Shown here: in pieces, positions 20,734 to 30,665 of the stretch
How positions within the stretch are numbered: the first letter of the stretch is position 1
Layout of the letters: each line of letters begins with the position of its first letter
Assembly: GCA_030407315.1 (NCBI GenBank)
Contig: JALQPE010000469.1
Location: 62,001-126,000, forward strand
From: Asparagopsis taxiformis
Taxonomy: Eukaryota; Rhodophyta; Florideophyceae; Bonnemaisoniales; Bonnemaisoniaceae
Direction of reading: 5' to 3'
DNA: 64,000 nt
The notes under the pieces: generated by a model
What the model was told of the DNA's origin: nothing
The model's input: only the letters and a program-made list of their open reading frames with translations
Databases searched by the model: none
Position numbers and translations under genes: made by a program

Positions 20734-22182
20734 ATGAGTTTATTTAATTTAATATTTACCCGAAATTTAAAAGAAAATTTGTATGATAACACTAATCATA
20801 CATCTATCAGCGTTGTAGCTTTTAATTATAAAGTTAATAGAAAACATGTCAATCATTTGATAAGTTATAGTTATCAAACAGCTTCAACCAAGCGAGAATC
20901 TATACATGATATTCATGGTGACCCAAAAAATTTAGCTGTAAAAAAATTAGTATCACGTAATTTTATAACTTATTTATTTAATAAATATTGGCAAGAAACC
21001 ATCTTTCTATCCACTTTTAATATCTCATCTAATAATTATATTAATCAATTAACTTCAGATAGTTTAAATACATCTAAAAATCAGTATAAAAAGTTTTTAT
21101 TGTCTTTTAATAAAGCTTTAATTAATGGTAGAATAGAGTTTTCTGACTTTACCTTTGATGTAAATAATAATGTTTCAAGTGTAAAATATGTATGGAAAAA
21201 AGGTTTTAATTTAGCTTACCCAAAAAATTTTTCTTTATTTCGATATGGCAAGAAAAGAAATACTGGTTTTCCTGATAAAGTACAATTATCACTTATGAAA
21301 AAATTAAAATATAGTGGTTTTCCCATTTTTACTATTGTTAATAGATTTCATCAGATAGTTATGGCAGAGCCATCAGATATATTATTGAAGAATAACAATT
21401 TTTTAGATACCATTTTTCAATGGTATTATAATAATTTTATATGGACGAAAGATATAAAGCCTATTTATGAAGGTTTACTTTTTATAAATCCAGAAGATGC
21501 TTCTGAGTATATGAGATATATAAAGTATAAATATCCAAACTCTAGTAGACAAAATTTTTTAAATCTTTTTATTAGTCGGTTAGATTTTTATTATAAATTA
21601 GTCAGAATAGCTCCTCCAAAAGTTCAATTTCGTTTAATTCCAGATTTACAAGAAGTAGGTGAATTAATTTATAAATATAGATATAAAAAGAATATAATAT
21701 TTCATAATAAACAAATGTATGGTAAAGATTATTTTCAAGGACAACCTATTTATTTAATTCAACCAGTATCAGTTAAAAATAAACAAACTAAGAAAATAGA
21801 TTCAATTTCATATTCTTATGGTCTTTATAGCAATAATTTGAAATATAAATATGAAACTATATTTATGAATTATGATACAGCTCTTATTGCATGGAAAAAG
21901 TTTAGAGAAGAATTAAGTGACTATAATTTGCCTTATGTGCCTCAAATTATAGTCTATAATTTAGAAGACTTTTTACATACTTGTGAACAAAATAATCAAA
22001 TAGATAACAAGAATTTTTTATTTATACCTTCTCAGGAAACTTATAATTTTATAAAGCATAAAAGAAATAAAAAGTCTCCGTTTATAATATCTCAAATATT
22101 ATCTAGTAAAATACTACATATTAAATTATTTACTCAAAGAATGTTTTGGTCACTTACTAGCAGGCAACCAATGTATTGGTAA
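20734..22182 (+). CDS. ycf80: Ycf80, Tic22-like protein
   Basis: A 482-residue protein that I take to be the red algal plastid gene ycf80. The C-terminal two thirds resemble the Tic22 family. Near residue 200 is FPIFTIVNRFHQIVMAEPSD. Later come FINPEDASEYMRYIK, the block APPKVQFRLIPDLQEVGELI and, near 390, FMNYDTALIAWKKFREEL. These have the order of strand and helix motifs of Tic22 (repeated presentation of a value then a RLIPD-type core). Tic22 proteins act in the space between envelope membranes. There is no obvious signal peptide, and the N-terminal 150 residues are unassigned. Function is inferred. Confidence 0.75.
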   Translation: MSLFNLIFTRNLKENLYDNTNHTSISVVAFNYKVNRKHVNHLISYSYQTASTKRESIHDIHGDPKNLAVKKLVSRNFITYLFNKYWQETIFLSTFNISSNNYINQLTSDSLNTSKNQYKKFLLSFNKALINGRIEFSDFTFDVNNNVSSVKYVWKKGFNLAYPKNFSLFRYGKKRNTGFPDKVQLSLMKKLKYSGFPIFTIVNRFHQIVMAEPSDILLKNNNFLDTIFQWYYNNFIWTKDIKPIYEGLLFINPEDASEYMRYIKYKYPNSSRQNFLNLFISRLDFYYKLVRIAPPKVQFRLIPDLQEVGELIYKYRYKKNIIFHNKQMYGKDYFQGQPIYLIQPVSVKNKQTKKIDSISYSYGLYSNNLKYKYETIFMNYDTALIAWKKFREELSDYNLPYVPQIIVYNLEDFLHTCEQNNQIDNKNFLFIPSQETYNFIKHKRNKKSPFIISQILSSKILHIKLFTQRMFWSLTSRQPMYW

Positions 22183-22233
22183 TTAATTAGTATTTAATAT
22201 AAGTAGAGATTTATATAATATATATAATTATAT

Positions 22234-22259
22234 GAGTATTATTTTCTAGAATAATACTC
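22234..22259. terminator. Hairpin overlapping the end of rps4
   Basis: A 10-bp perfect stem (22234-22243 with 22250-22259) with a 6-nt loop spans the last seven codons, including the stop, of rps4 and faces the 3' end of ycf80, so it can act in both directions. Confidence 0.6.
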
Positions 22260-22844
22260 GACAACTAGTAATTCATTCAGTTGTAAAGCAACCCATTCTC
22301 GTTCAATAATTCCATTTACTTTGCCTAGTAATTTAGATTTATCTAATTCTAAGTGGTTAGGTATATTTGCTAGTCCTGGAAAATTTAAATATTGTTTAAT
22401 AAGTGCTTTAGAAGAAGGTTTATTTTTAGTTTCAATAATATCACCTGATTTACACTGATAACTGCATATTGAAACAGGTTTATGATTGACTAAGATGTGG
22501 CCATGATTAACTATTTGCCTTGCAGCTGGTATAGTTGGAGCCATACCTAAGCGAAATATTGTATTATCTAGTCTCATTTCTAGAATTTGTAGTAATACTA
22601 ATCCTGTTGATCCTTGTACTTTTTTAGCTGTCTTAATACACTTTAATAATTGTTTTTCACTCAGTCCATAATTAAATCTTAATTTTTGTTTTTCTTCTAA
22701 TCTTAAAGCATATTCTGAAGGTTTGCGTGATAATTGTCCATGTTCACCAGCAGGTGTTTGTTTCTTAGAAGTTTTTCTTGTTAACCCTGGTAAATCACCA
22801 AGTCTTCGACAAATTTTTAATCTTGGTCCTCTATATCGAGACAT
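22239..22844 (-). CDS. rps4: Ribosomal protein S4
   Basis: S4 binds 16S rRNA early in assembly of the small subunit. The 201-residue protein begins [24 protein letters not shown]. Its S4 RNA-binding domain is at about residues 90-155 ([30 protein letters not shown]). It ends VEYYSRK. Normal length. It lies downstream of infC on the same strand with 108 bp between. Confidence 0.98.
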   Translation of the reverse strand: MSRYRGPRLKICRRLGDLPGLTRKTSKKQTPAGEHGQLSRKPSEYALRLEEKQKLRFNYGLSEKQLLKCIKTAKKVQGSTGLVLLQILEMRLDNTIFRLGMAPTIPAARQIVNHGHILVNHKPVSICSYQCKSGDIIETKNKPSSKALIKQYLNFPGLANIPNHLELDKSKLLGKVNGIIEREWVALQLNELLVVEYYSRK

Positions 22845-22952
22845 ATTTAATCCTAGAAAATTGAGTAATTATATGAAATATGATTGAATAAAGAAATATT
22901 AATTTTTTTATTATTAAAACATAATAAGTATAGTTTATCAAAATTTAAGCAT

Positions 22953-23498
22953 CTATTGTTTCTTTGGAGAAAGTATCATAATCATATGTTTTCCATCTCT
23001 AGCAGGTAATTGTTGAATCTCTGCATATGTTTCTAAATCTTTAGCCATTTTATTTAATAATTCTATAGCTAAATTAGTATGTTGAATTTCTCTTCCTCTA
23101 AATATAACAGTAGCTTTGACTTTATCTCCTGCATTTAAAAAACGTAAAGCTTGATTAATACGTACTTGATAATCATGTTCTTCGATTTTATAACGCATTT
23201 TAACTTCTTTTAAAGTTGCACTATGCTGTTTTTTCTTTGCTTCTTTAGCTTTTTTTTCTTGTATAAATTTATATTTCCCATAATCTACAATACGACATAC
23301 AGGAGGTTCTGATTTGTCACTAATCATTACTAAATCCAAACCTGCTTCATTAGCAAGTTGTCGTGCATCATGAGAAGAATATATACCCATTTGAGATCCA
23401 GAGGTATCTATAAGTCTGACTTTAGAGTATCTTATTCGTTCATTTATTATGGGCTGCTCATTATTATTTTTCTGTAATCTTTTGGATTTATCTAACAC
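22953..23498 (-). CDS. infC: Translation initiation factor IF-3
   Basis: IF-3 keeps ribosomal subunits apart and checks the start codon. The 181-residue protein has the N-terminal domain ([41 protein letters not shown]), a lysine-rich linker and the C-terminal domain with [22 protein letters not shown]. No in-frame ATG precedes the conserved region; the first usable codon is a GTG at 23496-23498. An upstream in-frame stop lies 21 bp before it, so a non-ATG start is the best reading. Confidence 0.95.
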   Translation of the reverse strand: MLDKSKRLQKNNNEQPIINERIRYSKVRLIDTSGSQMGIYSSHDARQLANEAGLDLVMISDKSEPPVCRIVDYGKYKFIQEKKAKEAKKKQHSATLKEVKMRYKIEEHDYQVRINQALRFLNAGDKVKATVIFRGREIQHTNLAIELLNKMAKDLETYAEIQQLPARDGKHMIMILSPKKQ

Positions 23499-23634
23499 AA
23501 GTTGTAAATAATTAAATTATCTGGACTTATAAAAAAATATTGGTAAATATCTAAGAATTATTATAACATTACATACATAAGAATAGTATTAAGCATATTA
23601 ATATCATTGAATAAAATTACTCTAATAAAAAATT

Positions 23635-24165
23635 ATGAAGCATACCATTTCTGTATTAGTACAAGATGAAGCAGGTGTTTTATCTAGAATAGCAGGTCTT
23701 TTTGCTAGAAGAGGGTTTAATATAGATAGTTTAGCAGTAGGGCCAGCTGAAAAAATAGGTATTTCAAGAATTACTATGGTTGTGGAGGGAGATAATAGAA
23801 CTATTGAACAATTAACAAAACAATTATATAAATTAGTAAATATTCTGCATGTTCAAGATATTACTAATATACCATGTGTAGAAAGAGAATTATTATTAGT
23901 TAAGATACATGTTGTAGAAGAAAACCGTTCAGCTATTTTAGATATTGCAAAAATTTTCAGGGCTAAGATTGTAGATATTGCATATGAATATTTAATTTTA
24001 GAGGTAACAGGAGATCCAGGAAAGATTTTTGCACTTGAGCAATTATTAAATCATTATGGGATAGCTGAGATTGCACGTACAGGAAAAATTTCTTTGATTC
24101 GCACTTCCAATGTTAATACAGAATTTTTGAAAAATGCTTTTACTAGTAAGAATATGGTATTATAA
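23635..24165 (+). CDS. ilvH: Acetolactate synthase small (regulatory) subunit
   Basis: Regulatory subunit of the first enzyme of branched-chain amino acid synthesis; it binds the feedback inhibitor valine. The 176-residue protein opens with an ACT domain ([38 protein letters not shown]), followed by the second domain with [28 protein letters not shown]. The catalytic subunit gene is not in this window. Its stop codon sits in a palindrome shared with ycf34. Confidence 0.97.
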   Translation: MKHTISVLVQDEAGVLSRIAGLFARRGFNIDSLAVGPAEKIGISRITMVVEGDNRTIEQLTKQLYKLVNILHVQDITNIPCVERELLLVKIHVVEENRSAILDIAKIFRAKIVDIAYEYLILEVTGDPGKIFALEQLLNHYGIAEIARTGKISLIRTSNVNTEFLKNAFTSKNMVL

Positions 24166-24188
24166 AATAATTGTTAATTATTTTATAA
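24160..24188. terminator. Palindrome carrying both stop codons of ilvH and ycf34
   Basis: A 13-bp perfect stem (24160-24172 with 24176-24188) with a 3-nt loop. The ilvH TAA (24163-24165) lies in the left arm and the ycf34 TAA (24178-24180) in the right arm. The two convergent genes are only 12 bp apart. All pairs are A-T, so termination strength is uncertain. Confidence 0.6.
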
Positions 24189-24405
24189 GCCATTTACCAG
24201 GTTGTTCTGTAAATGATAAGCACTCACTTAAATCTAAATCAAAAGTAGTATGAAATTGAGACTTTTGAATATTAATATTAATTATCGTATTGGTCGGCAT
24301 GAATGATAAAAATCTCTGATTTTTTTGTATACTTTTGTGTTGTTGTTTAACAAAATTATAGGTTATACAATTATTAACATGTCTGCAATTTACACAAATA
24401 CACAT
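24178..24405 (-). CDS. ycf34: Ycf34, iron-sulfur protein
   Basis: A 75-residue protein with the defining N-terminal cysteine cluster: Cys2, Cys4, Cys7 and Cys13 in MCICVNCRHVNNCITYNFVKQQH. The cyanobacterial homologue binds an Fe-S cluster and influences phycobilisome and photosynthetic gene expression; the role in plastids is inferred. It ends GKWLIK with its stop in the shared palindrome. Confidence 0.93.
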   Translation of the reverse strand: MCICVNCRHVNNCITYNFVKQQHKSIQKNQRFLSFMPTNTIININIQKSQFHTTFDLDLSECLSFTEQPGKWLIK

Positions 24406-24447
24406 ATTTGTACTCTTCTTTACTTAAATTTAAATAATATATTTTAT

Positions 24448-24532
24448 TGGGGGTGGAGGGACTTGAACCCTCACGATCTTTGAAGATCAACAGATTTTAA
24501 GTCTGTTGTGTCTACCATTCCACCACACCCCC
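24448..24532 (-). tRNA. trnL-UAA: tRNA-Leu (anticodon UAA)
   Basis: An 85-nt class II tRNA with acceptor GGGGGTG/CACCCCC. Anticodon stem CAGA/TCTG encloses loop CTTAAAA, anticodon TAA, followed by a long variable arm. No intron, unlike plant and many cyanobacterial copies. Confidence 0.95.
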
Positions 24533-24576
24533 TTTATTTTAATTTTTTAGTCATTAATATATCAAGGTTATACTTG

Positions 24577-24647
24577 AGGTGGTACCCAGATTCGAACTGG
24601 GGATAAAGGATTTGCAATCCTCTGCCTTACCACTTGGCCATACCACC
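24577..24647 (-). tRNA. trnC-GCA: tRNA-Cys (anticodon GCA)
   Basis: A 71-nt tRNA with acceptor GGTGGTA/TACCACC, anticodon stem AGGAT/ATCCT (the last pair adjoins the loop), anticodon GCA and T-arm CCCAG TTCGAAT CTGGG. Discriminator T, as usual for Cys. Confidence 0.95.
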
Positions 24648-24711
24648 AAAGTGCTCATATTTTATATTAGCTAAAAGAGATATTCATTGTCAATTAGAAT
24701 TAATAACTTAA

Positions 24712-25608
24712 TTAAATTTCTTTCACTGAAAATAATCTGCTTTTTAGAATATCTTCTGATTGGATTGTAACTAAATCACTTTTTGTAAGTATTTTATCTC
24801 CACTTATAAATATACGATTAGCTTGTCTCATTCTAGCTCTATCAATTGCATTTCGGATACTTCGAGCATTAGCGAAATGCGGCTGCTTCATTCTACGTTC
24901 AGCATATTCTAGCAAAACTTGATCTGCTTCTGGTGCAAATTTATACTGTTGTTCTTCTAACATTAATTTTGCAATTTTTAATAATTCTTCAGATGTATAG
25001 TCGGGAAAATCAACGTGATTTGTTACTCTTGAAGATAATCCTGGATTAGATTCATAAAATTTATCCATTCTATCTTTGTATCCTGCAAATATTACAACAA
25101 GATCATCTCTTTGATTTTCCATGACTTGTAATAGAATTTCAATTGCTTCTGCACCATAGTCCCTTTCATTATCTGGTTTATATAAATAATATGCTTCGTC
25201 AATGAATAGTACTCCACCTAGAGCTTGTTTTAGTACTTCTTTTGTTTTTGGTGCTGTGTGACCAATATACTGTCCAACAAGATCATCTCTTGTAACAGTC
25301 ATTAGGTGTCCTTTACGAATATAACCCAATCTATTTAGAATGTCAGCCATTTTCATTGCGACTGTTGTTTTACCAGTACCGGGGCTACCAGTAAATGACA
25401 TATGTAATCCTGGATTACCAGAAATCAATCCTAAATTATTACGTAAGCGATCTATTAATAGTAAAGCTGCTATCTCCTTGATTCTTGTTTTAACTGGCTG
25501 AAGTCCTATTAATTCCTGTTCTAGTTCATTAATAACTTCTTGAATTTGTGTTTTATCATACTCTTCTTGTAAATTTACAAGAGTATCGTCGGAAAAAGTT
25601 TTAGTCAT
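24712..25608 (-). CDS. cbbX: CbbX, red-type RuBisCO activase
   Basis: CbbX is an AAA+ ATPase that removes inhibitory sugar phosphates from form ID RuBisCO by pulling on the RbcL C-terminus. The 298-residue protein has Walker A GSPGTGKT (residues 74-81), Walker [12 protein letters not shown], sensor regions near FAGYKDRM and an arginine finger region near [12 protein letters not shown]. It lies just downstream of rbcLS on the same strand, separated by a hairpin, matching the classic rbcL-rbcS-cbbX cluster. Confidence 0.97.
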   Translation of the reverse strand: MTKTFSDDTLVNLQEEYDKTQIQEVINELEQELIGLQPVKTRIKEIAALLLIDRLRNNLGLISGNPGLHMSFTGSPGTGKTTVAMKMADILNRLGYIRKGHLMTVTRDDLVGQYIGHTAPKTKEVLKQALGGVLFIDEAYYLYKPDNERDYGAEAIEILLQVMENQRDDLVVIFAGYKDRMDKFYESNPGLSSRVTNHVDFPDYTSEELLKIAKLMLEEQQYKFAPEADQVLLEYAERRMKQPHFANARSIRNAIDRARMRQANRIFISGDKILTKSDLVTIQSEDILKSRLFSVKEI

Positions 25609-25639
25609 TATATTATGATTACAAATATAAATAAAGTAA

Positions 25640-25676
25640 GTTCAAAGAACAATAGTTTATATATTTTTCTTTGAAC
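25640..25676 (-). terminator. Hairpin downstream of rbcLS
   Basis: A 10-bp perfect stem (25640-25649 with 25667-25676) with a 17-nt loop lies 44 bp past the rbcS stop and 31 bp before cbbX. It may trim or end the very abundant rbcLS messenger while allowing some read-through into cbbX. Confidence 0.65.
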
Positions 25677-25720
25677 ATACTTAAATTAACAAGTTTGGAT
25701 ACTATAAACAATAGTTATAT

Positions 25721-26137
25721 TTAATAGCGAGAACCTTCTGGTTTAGCTGTTGCATAACTACGGAAGCTGTATCTTTGATTACGGCTATCATCTTCTGTAC
25801 GAACTAATTCAAAACCAGGCTCATATGCAGGTCTATTGATAATAAAAGAAAGAACACAACTTTCAATTCCTCGAGTATTATCAAATGCATTTACTTTAAT
25901 GTAAACACCTGGATTTTGTTTACGGCAACTACTAACTTCGTACATTACAGTTGCAGGATCTTTAATGTCAAATAGTGGTAAACCCCATAGTTCCCAATAG
26001 CTATTTCTTGGATGTGGATCTTCAGTATATTCAACATTGATAGACCAATTTTTTGAAATAGCGTAAGCGATTTGTTTACTAATTTGTTCGTCTGTTAGAT
26101 CAGGTAAGAAGGAAAAAGTTCCTTGTGTTAGTCTCAC
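25721..26137 (-). CDS. rbcS: RuBisCO small subunit (red type)
   Basis: Small subunit of form ID RuBisCO, encoded in the plastid in red algae. The 138-residue protein begins MRLTQGTFSFLPDLTDEQI. It has the C-terminal beta-hairpin extension (YEPGFELVRTEDDSRNQRYSFRSYATAKPEGSRY) that sets red-type small subunits apart from green ones. It lies 83 bp after rbcL. Confidence 0.98.
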   Translation of the reverse strand: MRLTQGTFSFLPDLTDEQISKQIAYAISKNWSINVEYTEDPHPRNSYWELWGLPLFDIKDPATVMYEVSSCRKQNPGVYIKVNAFDNTRGIESCVLSFIINRPAYEPGFELVRTEDDSRNQRYSFRSYATAKPEGSRY

Positions 26138-26220
26138 TATTTATACTCCTTTCATAATTAAGCTAGTTTTACTTAAGACTTTGGATTTGATTTATTTAAT
26201 AATCAAATAACTAAAATGTT

Positions 26221-28016
<1,796 letters not shown>

Positions 28017-28337
28017 TTGTCAATATCACAAGTCATAGATTCTTCATTTAATGAAGAAGTACTAAAATCTACATGTCCTGTTTTAGTAGATTTTTGGGCA
28101 CCATGGTGTGGTCCATGTCGGATGATTGCATCCGTTGTAGATGAAATAGCTGCTGAGTACAGTTCACAATTGAAAGTTGTTACAATAAATACAGATGAAA
28201 ATCCAATTGTAGCTACAGAGTATGGTATCCGAAGTATACCAACTTTAATGATTTTTGTTGAAGGACAGAAGGTAGATACAGTAATAGGAGCTGTGCCGAA
28301 GACGACTCTAGCAGCAACTTTACAAAAATATATATAA
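28017..28337 (+). CDS. trxA: Thioredoxin
   Basis: A 106-residue m-type-like thioredoxin that reduces disulfides of target enzymes using electrons from ferredoxin-thioredoxin reductase. The active site is Cys31-Gly-Pro-Cys34 ([11 protein letters not shown]), and the cis-proline block is [10 protein letters not shown]. No ATG exists at the family's N-terminus; the start is the TTG at 28017 (reading [10 protein letters not shown]), supported by GGGAG upstream. Followed 31 bp later by rpl28. Confidence 0.95.
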   Translation: MSISQVIDSSFNEEVLKSTCPVLVDFWAPWCGPCRMIASVVDEIAAEYSSQLKVVTINTDENPIVATEYGIRSIPTLMIFVEGQKVDTVIGAVPKTTLAATLQKYI

Positions 28338-28368
28338 ATATTCTTTAGTTATAGAGATATAGAACAAT

Positions 28369-28563
28369 ATGTCAAAAATATGTCAAGTTACTAATAAAAA
28401 AGCAAATAATGGATATTCTGTTTCTCATTCTCACGTTCGCGTAAGAAAAATACAGAATATTAATTTGCAAAGTAAAAAGATTTGGTCCAATAAGCATAAG
28501 TCATGGATTCGATTGAAAATATCAACAAAAGGTATAAAATCTATTAATAAAATTAAATTTTAA
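28369..28563 (+). CDS. rpl28: Ribosomal protein L28
   Basis: A 64-residue basic protein of the large ribosomal subunit. The start MSKICQVTNKKANNGYSVSHSHVRVRK matches bacterial L28 (C-x-TGK-x2-x-G-x2-x-S-H-x6-R), and the middle reads NLQSKKIW. It ends slightly short but within the plastid range. Probably co-transcribed with trxA. Confidence 0.93.
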   Translation: MSKICQVTNKKANNGYSVSHSHVRVRKIQNINLQSKKIWSNKHKSWIRLKISTKGIKSINKIKF

Positions 28564-28652
28564 ATTTGCATAGTGACAATTAAGAAAAAATATGATATAG
28601 TTATAGATATACTATAATTATATTAAATTTGTAGAGAGCTTTGGGAGAAATC

Positions 28653-28829
28653 ATGGAATCTTTAGAATACCTATTCAGTAGTTATAATCTATATAGTGAA
28701 GATGAATTATTAGAAGAAGCATCTTTAGGTTGGTCATCTGTTTGTTTAGATCAAACTATTAATTATTATATAGAATGTAACTCTTTAAAATCTCAAAATA
28801 AAGAAGAACTACAAGATAGAACTGAATAA
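28653..28829 (+). CDS. Unassigned 58-residue acidic protein
   Basis: ATG at 28653, with GGGAG upstream at 28643-28647. The product, MESLEYLFSSYNLYSEDELL at its N-terminus, is acidic and has the motif EASLGWSSVCLDQTINYY in the middle, with no membrane segment. The good ribosome-binding site and a strong hairpin right after the stop argue that it is a real gene. I do not recognise the family, and small conserved hypothetical ORFs of this size are known from red algal plastids. Confidence 0.6.
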   Translation: MESLEYLFSSYNLYSEDELLEEASLGWSSVCLDQTINYYIECNSLKSQNKEELQDRTE

Positions 28830-28841
28830 TAAGTGGTCTTA

Positions 28842-28870
28842 AATACTAAGAGTTTAAGTCTCTTAGTATT
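28842..28870 (+). terminator. Hairpin after the 58-residue gene
   Basis: An 11-bp perfect stem (28842-28852 with 28860-28870) with a 7-nt loop begins 12 bp after the stop and ends 6 bp before trnT. It is probably the end of the trxA-rpl28-ORF transcript or a processing signal for the tRNA. Confidence 0.65.
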
Positions 28871-28876
28871 CTTAAT

Positions 28877-28949
28877 GCTAGTATAGCTCAATTGGTAGAG
28901 CAGCTGATTTGTAATCAGCAGGTTATGGGTTCAAGTCCCTTTACTAGCT
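28877..28949 (+). tRNA. trnT-UGU: tRNA-Thr (anticodon UGU)
   Basis: A 73-nt cloverleaf with acceptor GCTAGTA/TACTAGC. Anticodon stem CTGAT/ATCAG encloses loop TTTGTAA, anticodon TGT. CCA is not encoded. Confidence 0.95.
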
Positions 28950-28958
28950 ATAAATTTT

Positions 28959-29417
28959 TTAAAATAGATTTAATCCAACACTTTGTAAAGTAGGTATATT
29001 AGCCAATAATAAGTATGCAACACCTGCACCACCTACAGCACCTACTAAAAATCCAGCTGTGAATTGACCCCAACCATCTGCTGTCTGTAATATATCTTTT
29101 GAATCTTCTTTGTTAAAAGAAACATTTCCATACATTGATAAACATGTTGTTAAAATAATGATTAAACCAACAGCAGATAAAAAACCGGATAGTAAAGCAA
29201 CATCTGTATTCCGTAAAGGACCTAATTTGTCAAATGGCCCTACTAAAAAATAGCCATGAGCCATTCCTATTTCTAAGCCTCTTAGTAAGGGAGACAAACC
29301 ACGTCGATAAGCAGGTAAGTTACTTAATAAACCTTTCGTAATACTAGAAGTATTTACAGGTGTAGATAAATTACCGACAAAAGGATCATTATTATATGGT
29401 TTTATAAAGTTTGACAT
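28959..29417 (-). CDS. psaL: Photosystem I reaction centre subunit XI
   Basis: PsaL forms the trimerisation/LHC-facing domain of photosystem I. The 152-residue protein has the family core [44 protein letters not shown] and two later membrane helices. The last part, [24 protein letters not shown], is typical. It runs toward trnT with only 9 bp between them. Confidence 0.97.
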   Translation of the reverse strand: MSNFIKPYNNDPFVGNLSTPVNTSSITKGLLSNLPAYRRGLSPLLRGLEIGMAHGYFLVGPFDKLGPLRNTDVALLSGFLSAVGLIIILTTCLSMYGNVSFNKEDSKDILQTADGWGQFTAGFLVGAVGGAGVAYLLLANIPTLQSVGLNLF

Positions 29418-29607
29418 AAATCTGTTTTCCAGAAGTAAAATAAATGTATATATTTATATAGATTAGCTAATAATATATATCTTGACTATAATTATTACGT
29501 CAATGTTAAATTTATATATGTTAATATATTAATATTAAACTATTATTATATAATATCTCCAATTTATATATACTGTGGTACTTAATAATTAAATTAAAAT
29601 AAATATA

Positions 29608-29703
29608 ATGTCTATTATTGTCAGTTATTTAATCTTTATCGTAATTTTTTTTAGTTTAGCTTTAGGACTTTTCTTTGGTTTACAGGCTATCAAGTTAATA
29701 TAA
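29608..29703 (+). CDS. petL: Cytochrome b6f subunit VI (PetL)
   Basis: A 31-codon gene, ATG at 29608 and TAA at 29701. The product is a single hydrophobic helix that starts MSIIVSYLIFIVIFF and ends GLFFGLQAIKLI, matching the PetL pattern of one transmembrane helix with a G(L/F)xxIKLI tail. PetL is a small stabilising subunit of the cytochrome b6f complex. It is directly followed by a long hairpin, and ycf4 lies downstream, which is a known neighbourhood. Because the protein is tiny, a nearly identical small photosynthetic subunit is not fully excluded. Confidence 0.8.
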   Translation: MSIIVSYLIFIVIFFSLALGLFFGLQAIKLI

Positions 29704-29705
29704 AA

Positions 29706-29747
29706 TAAATTAAGCCAATAAGAATATTTCTTATTAGGCTTAATTTA
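29706..29747 (+). terminator. Long hairpin after petL
   Basis: A stem of 8 bp near the loop, one bulged A, then 11 more pairs (29706-29724 with 29728-29747) around a 3-nt loop. It starts 3 nt after the petL stop. One of the strongest structures in the window. Confidence 0.75.
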
Positions 29748-29824
29748 ATTCTATTATAAGCATCAATAATATATTATTAGTATTACTCAATTATTTTTAG
29801 TTATAAATATACTTAAGTGAAGAT

Positions 29825-30391
29825 ATGGCTATTCAATTAAATAATCAAACAAATATTCGAATAGATCAAGTATTAGGATCTCGTAGATTAAGTAATTATT
29901 GGTGGGCAACTATTATTCTTTTGGGAGGATTAGGTTTTTTTCTTGTTGGATTATCTAGTTACTTCCAGATAGAATTACTTCCTTGGACCAATACATCACA
30001 ATTAGTATTCATTCCTCAAGGGATAGTCATGACTTTCTATGGTACTGTTGCAATATTATTAAGTATTTTTTTATGGCTTACAATTATTTGGAATGTAGGA
30101 GGAGGATATAATGAATTTAATAATGAGAGTAACACAATTACAATTTTTAGATTAGGTTTCCCTGGCAAAAATAGAATTTTAAAATTAAAATATAATACTT
30201 CAGAAGTTTATTCAATAAAAGTTAGTATTCAAGAAGGATTAACACCAAAACGAGAAATATATTTAAAAACAAAAGATAAGCGTGAAATACCTTTAACACG
30301 CGTAGGTCAGCCTCTATTGTTATCTGATATAGAAGAACAAGCTACTTCATTAGCTCAGTTTTTAGGAGTTATTCTAGAAGGACTAGAATAA
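29825..30391 (+). CDS. ycf4: Photosystem I assembly protein Ycf4
   Basis: Ycf4 is a thylakoid membrane scaffold for photosystem I assembly. The 188-residue protein has two membrane helices (about residues 25-45 and 63-90) and the conserved C-terminal domain ([45 protein letters not shown], then [27 protein letters not shown]). Normal length. Confidence 0.97.
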   Translation: MAIQLNNQTNIRIDQVLGSRRLSNYWWATIILLGGLGFFLVGLSSYFQIELLPWTNTSQLVFIPQGIVMTFYGTVAILLSIFLWLTIIWNVGGGYNEFNNESNTITIFRLGFPGKNRILKLKYNTSEVYSIKVSIQEGLTPKREIYLKTKDKREIPLTRVGQPLLLSDIEEQATSLAQFLGVILEGLE

Positions 30392-30456
30392 TTTGATTAT
30401 ATTTCTTATTAAGTTTGATTTTTTTATTTTTTATGCTAGTATATTGTTAATCAATA

Positions 30457-30527
30457 GCGGGTATAGTTTAGTGGTAAAACCTTAGCCTTCCAAGCTAATG
30501 ATGCGGGTTCGATTCCCGCTACCCGCT
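30457..30527 (+). tRNA. trnG-UCC: tRNA-Gly (anticodon UCC)
   Basis: A 71-nt cloverleaf with acceptor GCGGGTA/TACCCGC. Anticodon stem TTAGC/GCTAA encloses loop CTTCCAA, anticodon TCC. No intron. Confidence 0.95.
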
Positions 30528-30556
30528 TGTTATAATTTAATGAAGTTTTTAAAGCA

Positions 30557-30594
30557 AATAAAGATCATATAATATTATTTACATGATCTTTATT
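30557..30594. terminator. Hairpin between trnG and split trnM
   Basis: A 12-bp perfect stem (30557-30568 with 30583-30594) with a 14-nt loop lies between the 3' ends of trnG (plus) and trnM exon 2 (minus). It probably separates their convergent transcripts. Confidence 0.65.
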
Positions 30595-30665
30595 GGTAAT
30601 TTATAAATTTTAATATGCATCTGGCTGGATTCGAACCAGCGACGTCCTTCTCAGGATGGCGGATT

